The notes under the pieces are model-generated. The model made no database searches and was not told the DNA's origin. It was given only the letters and a program-made list of their open reading frames with translations. The position numbers were made by a program, and so were the translations under genes. From NCBI RefSeq assembly GCF_051020975.1, contig NC_135042.1, forward strand, positions 10,997,888 through 11,061,887: DNA of 64,000 bases. Direction: 5' to 3'. Source of the stretch: Osmia lignaria lignaria (lineage: Eukaryota > Arthropoda > Insecta > Hymenoptera > Megachilidae). Positions 60,328 to 64,000 of the stretch are shown here, piece by piece; position 1 is the first letter of the stretch, and every line of letters begins with the position of its first letter.

Positions 60328-63300
60328 ATGGATATACAGAAGAAACACCTGTGCCCCCGCTTGGTGGATTATCTCGCCATCGTGGGGGCTAGATTGCCCT
60401 CAGTCTCTCGTCAGCCTGTGCAGGTATCGTTTATCGCTGCTTCTCATAATTAAGAAAACTAAAATAGAAAATTGATGGTACAGGTTCCAGAATTATTAAG
60501 AAGATATCCAGTGGAAGATCACAAAGATTTTCCATTACCTTTGGACATGGTTTATTTCTGCCAGCCCGAGGGTTGCACCAGCGTCGGCCCTAAACGCACA
60601 GCCTTACGAGAGGCCACCTCCTTCACCTTCACTCTCACCGACAAAGATTCCGGTATACGGTTGCATCTTAATCGATATCTTTTTAAATAACTCTAGACGC
60701 GTCTAGATTATTTAAGGAATCAAACTGGATACATCCTGAAAACTGAATAAAAAAGATTTTTGCGCTATTTTTAGGTAGGACACGTTACGGAATCTGCGTA
60801 AATTTCTATCGACCAGTAGAGAGGGTAGCTTCTGCGGTCGGAAGTGGAATCTCCGTGAAAAGGGACAAGTACAATACTACGTTCCGAAGGGAGAGCTGGA
60901 GGAAGAGTATGGAGAAGAGTACAGACTCTGCATTTTCTAGGTGAAATATAAAACGTCATTTTACCATAATTAATTAATCAAATTAAAATTATTCAAATTG
61001 AAACACGTCACAAGTACCTCGAATGATTAAGAAAATTAATTCTATAACGTTTGATGCATGAGTGGCAATCTTATAGATAAATTTAGAATGAATTTCAACG
61101 AAGAAAGAGTATTACAATGAGGAAAGCGGTGCTATATTTAAATTATCTTATTATCCTCGTTCAAGATGATTAGCATAAGAGTTATTGAATATACTTTCAA
61201 TAATTATGAGACTGTATCTCTAGCTGTTCTTTATAGCGACTATAGGAGCAGTGCAGTAGGACCTAGTGATTCTGAGAAAGATTGTTCGAGCAGCAGAAGG
61301 GATTCTGACACGTCTCATGCTGTTAGCGCGCCAAGATTGGGTATCACTGCACCGAGCGGGGACAGCGAAAGCGGTGGTAGTCATTCACCATCACCGCGTG
61401 CTTCACGAAGACGTCAGGTAAATGTCTGGTTATTATTTAGAAATGATTTTCAAATTGAAATATCCAGAATTTCAATAGAAAATACATTTCAAATTCTTTA
61501 GTACAACAAAAATCATTTATTCTATTTTCAGAGGGTACGAAACCATTCTCTAACGTCACTATGCATCATTTCCCATCACCCTTTCTTTTCGATGTTTCGG
61601 GAATGCCTTTTCGTTTTGAAGAAGATCATCGACGCGTGTAACGAAAGTTCTTCACCGCAAAAAGTGGGTGCTTCCAGGCAAACCAACAGGTATATACGAT
61701 ACGAAAGTGAATATTTACTTTATACTAATTAAATCTGATCTGAATTTACAATAGGGAAACAGTATGGAGCGTTCTAACCGGACAAACACTTGAAGGAACA
61801 CCGTCGATAGTTCTCCACGATGTGAGAGAAATAGAAACCTGGATATTACGATTATTGAGCAGCCCGGTACCAGTTCCAACGAAGACACGAGTCGAGGTCG
61901 AAATCGTGTCTCAAAGTATGCAGCCACCACTCTGTTTTGCACTCCCAGATCACACTAGATTTTCTCTCGTTGATTTCCCTCTCCATCTACCCTTGGAACT
62001 TCTTGGCGTTGACATATGCTTGAAGGTCCTCACGTTGATTCTCTTGGAGCACAAGGTAATTATTCTCGATTACCATCGCCACCTTAACGATCATCCTCCA
62101 TTTCACGATAAGCCTTACTTTGCCTGAAACTGATAGATGAAAAATTGTTTACTTTTCAGATCGTGTTGCAATCTCGCGACTACAATGCCCTGTCGATGTC
62201 CGTAATGGCGTTCGTTACAATGATCTATCCTCTGGAGTATATGTTCCCCGCGATACCGTTGTTACCCACGTGCATGAGCTGCGCGGAACAATTGTTGCTT
62301 GCACCTACACCATTTGTTATCGGAATACCCGCTACTTTTTTATTGTACAAAACGAACTTCAAAATGCCCGATGACATATGGCTAGTGGATCTAGACAGCA
62401 ATAAGATAAACCCACCTACCGGTGCGGGTGATCAATTGCCTCCGTTGCCCGAGCCAGAAGGCACCGTACTAAAGAATCACTTGAGACAGGTAAATAATCA
62501 AAGAATCAACACAAACGATAAATTGTCGAGTTCATTAGTCTATCAGTCTCTATCTAATACTGATGGACACCGAATCTGATGATTGTTTTTAATAATATAC
62601 TTGCCTGGTTCTGCAGGCAATGCAACTGATGGACCAAGCCGGCTCTGGTGTAAATATTTCATTAATCACTCTTTGCATGTAGACGCGTTTAGCTGACCTC
62701 TTTGCATCGTAGTTAGCCGCATGGACAGTCTGGCTATGACAGTAGAGAATACCATTATTTTTCTTTTCTCTTTTTTCTTTTTTTCTTTAGTTCATAATAA
62801 TTATTATTGTTAGGTGTACTGGAAAGTTCTGTCTATACAAGGAACTTTGTTACTGGTTGTACAGTATATGTAAAATAGACAAAATTTTCCAATAAATCCA
62901 GTAGATTAGAGCTCTACTTCGTAGAGAGGAGAAGCTTGGAACACGAAACGTAGGAGCGCATAGCGTAGATCTGAACGTAGTGGCTTCAACAATATCCCAG
63001 ACGAATGTCGCGGGCTCTTGGCAAGAAAAGGTTGCTCGAGAACCGCTTTAGATATATTCTCTTCATGGGGCTATCCTTTTCAGGCAATGGCTAGCATGAC
63101 GACTCCGCAACCTTTGCCCCAAGACACTTCACCTCGAACGTCGTTGCAAGCACCTAGCAGAAGGGATAGCCTAACTTCTCATTTGTCCGGTTTGAGGTAA
63201 TATCAACGAATAAATCATAGTTCAGACTTAATACTTGACTTAATTATTTAATACTCGACAGTGTTTCGTCGATGAAACACAGACCAAGCATCGATCACCA

Positions 63301-63962
63301 TACTCACCTCCATTCAACGAGTTCCACGGTGACAAGCGCAGCCTCTGGACCACGTCGACAGTCTGTATCTCAATCATCAGGATCTTCGTCGCCTCAGAAA
63401 CCCATGTCCTCGCAACACATGCCTCCTTTCAATCCTTTCATCTATGGCAACGACGTAGACTCGGTGGACGTTGCCACCAGGGTGGCTATGGTGCGTTTCT
63501 TCAACTCCCAGAACTTGCTTGCTAACTTCACCGAGCACACAAGGACTCTGAGGCTGTACCCAAGGCCGGTGGTGGCCTTTCAGATCAATTCTTTCCTTCG
63601 GTCGAGGCCGCGCACCAGTCATTTCTTGAATAAATTCGCTAGAACACAGGCGGTGGAATTTCTGGCCGAGTGGTCCTTAACTCCAAACAACGTGGCATTC
63701 CTCAGGGTACAGACAGGTGTGTTCGACCCAACGCAAATCGGGGATAAACCAAAGTGGTACGCTTCGAGCCTCGAACCCATTTATTTTCCTGTATGGGACA
63801 CGGGTAGCTCGTTGGCGAACGCTCTGAAGGCAATGAAGGAACATGAAAATCAACCTACCGATGAAAGTGGATCAGACTCGGAGGGTGCTGAGAGTACCAG
63901 CTCCTCTTATTCTTCCTTGAGCGATTTTGTCTCTGAGATGGTGTCGTCTGATCTGTCGCCCA
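60328..63962 (+). CDS. Rab3-GEF: MADD / Rab3-GEF, DENN-domain protein (5' part, runs off the window)
   Basis: Exons: 60328-60423, 60484-60652, 60775-60940, 61237-61417, 61532-61689, 61755-62055, 62160-62489, a 33-nt exon 62617-62649, 63084-63196 and 63262-63962, with the next exon outside the window. The start MDIQKKHLCPRLVDYLAIVG matches the MADD N-terminus. The uDENN part has RRYPVEDHKDFPLPLDMVYF and FCQPEGC. The cDENN part has VDFPLHLPLELLGVD, LQSRDYNALSMSVMAFVTMI and YPLEYMFPAIPLLP. The dDENN part has FIYGNDVDSVDVATRVAMVR and GDKPKWYA. A Ser-rich insert separates the DENN parts. MADD activates Rab3/Rab27 by nucleotide exchange, controlling synaptic-vesicle and dense-core-vesicle traffic, and binds TNF-receptor death domains in mammals. 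About 749 residues lie in the window. Confidence 0.95.
62617..62649 (+). other. 33-nt MADD micro-exon, probably cassette
   Basis: The segment after CTGCAG reads AMQLMDQAGSG and ends at a GTAAAT donor, phase 0 at both ends. The next exon (63084) also begins GCA ATG in phase 0, so skipping it keeps the frame. Confidence 0.5.
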
Positions 63963-64000
63963 GTAAGTTATTCCTAAAAGTAAATTAATAGAAATTACTA

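Noticed and set aside
1..64000. tRNA, rRNA, CRISPR array, bacterial operons, prophage
   Set aside because: None seen. The window is eukaryotic nuclear DNA with spliced genes throughout.

Overview
The window is AT-rich nuclear DNA from an insect. Genes have many short exons with GT/AG introns, there are no operons or Shine-Dalgarno sites, and the proteins are insect-type (a Draper engulfment receptor, a vinculin with an insect-like tail, MADD/Rab3-GEF). The small introns, low GC and numerous small inverted-repeat elements would suit a hymenopteran such as a bee, but that assignment is inference. Exon structures were read by hand from splice-site phase and protein family similarity. For every named gene the joined exon lengths are consistent with one open frame.

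Layout from left to right: 3' end of a leucine-rich-repeat membrane protein (+, 1-437); an SLC16/monocarboxylate-transporter-like gene (+, 987-2872); draper (-, 9639-4510, 17 exons); about 9 kb of mostly non-coding DNA (9.6-18.9 kb) holding a 427-bp fold-back element and one orphan coding-like exon; cytosolic aspartate aminotransferase (+, 18922-20729); SMIM8 (-) head-to-head with IMP3 (+); a small unidentified helical protein (-, 24450-23955); phosphoglucomutase (-, 29644-27449); an SLC38A9-like lysosomal amino-acid transporter (+, 30762-34356); ATPSCKMT/FAM173 methyltransferase (-, 35563-34669); vinculin (+, 36005-43132, 18 exons); TAF8 (-, 45761-44486); choline/ethanolamine phosphotransferase CEPT1 (+, 46202-51315); a 1.67-kb nested palindrome (55126-56793); unidentified coding-like exons (57388-58106); and the 5' part of MADD/Rab3-GEF (+, from 60328, running off the right edge).

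Most genes are unrelated housekeeping or cell-biology genes, with several divergent pairs that probably share promoters (SMIM8/IMP3, PGM/SLC38A9, ATPSCKMT/vinculin, TAF8/CEPT1). The most unusual signals are: three tandem, near-equal-length alternative versions of one CEPT1 exon (135, 135 and 132 nt), each ending in the same GKNGST motif; and a fold-back element made of nested inverted repeats that carries three copies of an insect CTCF-like insulator motif. Smaller points are a 66-bp hAT-like MITE with an 8-bp target duplication in a draper intron, a TTAA-flanked fold-back element, a perfect RFX X-box in an SLC38A9 intron, candidate micro-exons in vinculin and MADD, a 74-codon ORF ending 16 nt before the ATPSCKMT start, and several orphan coding-like exons.
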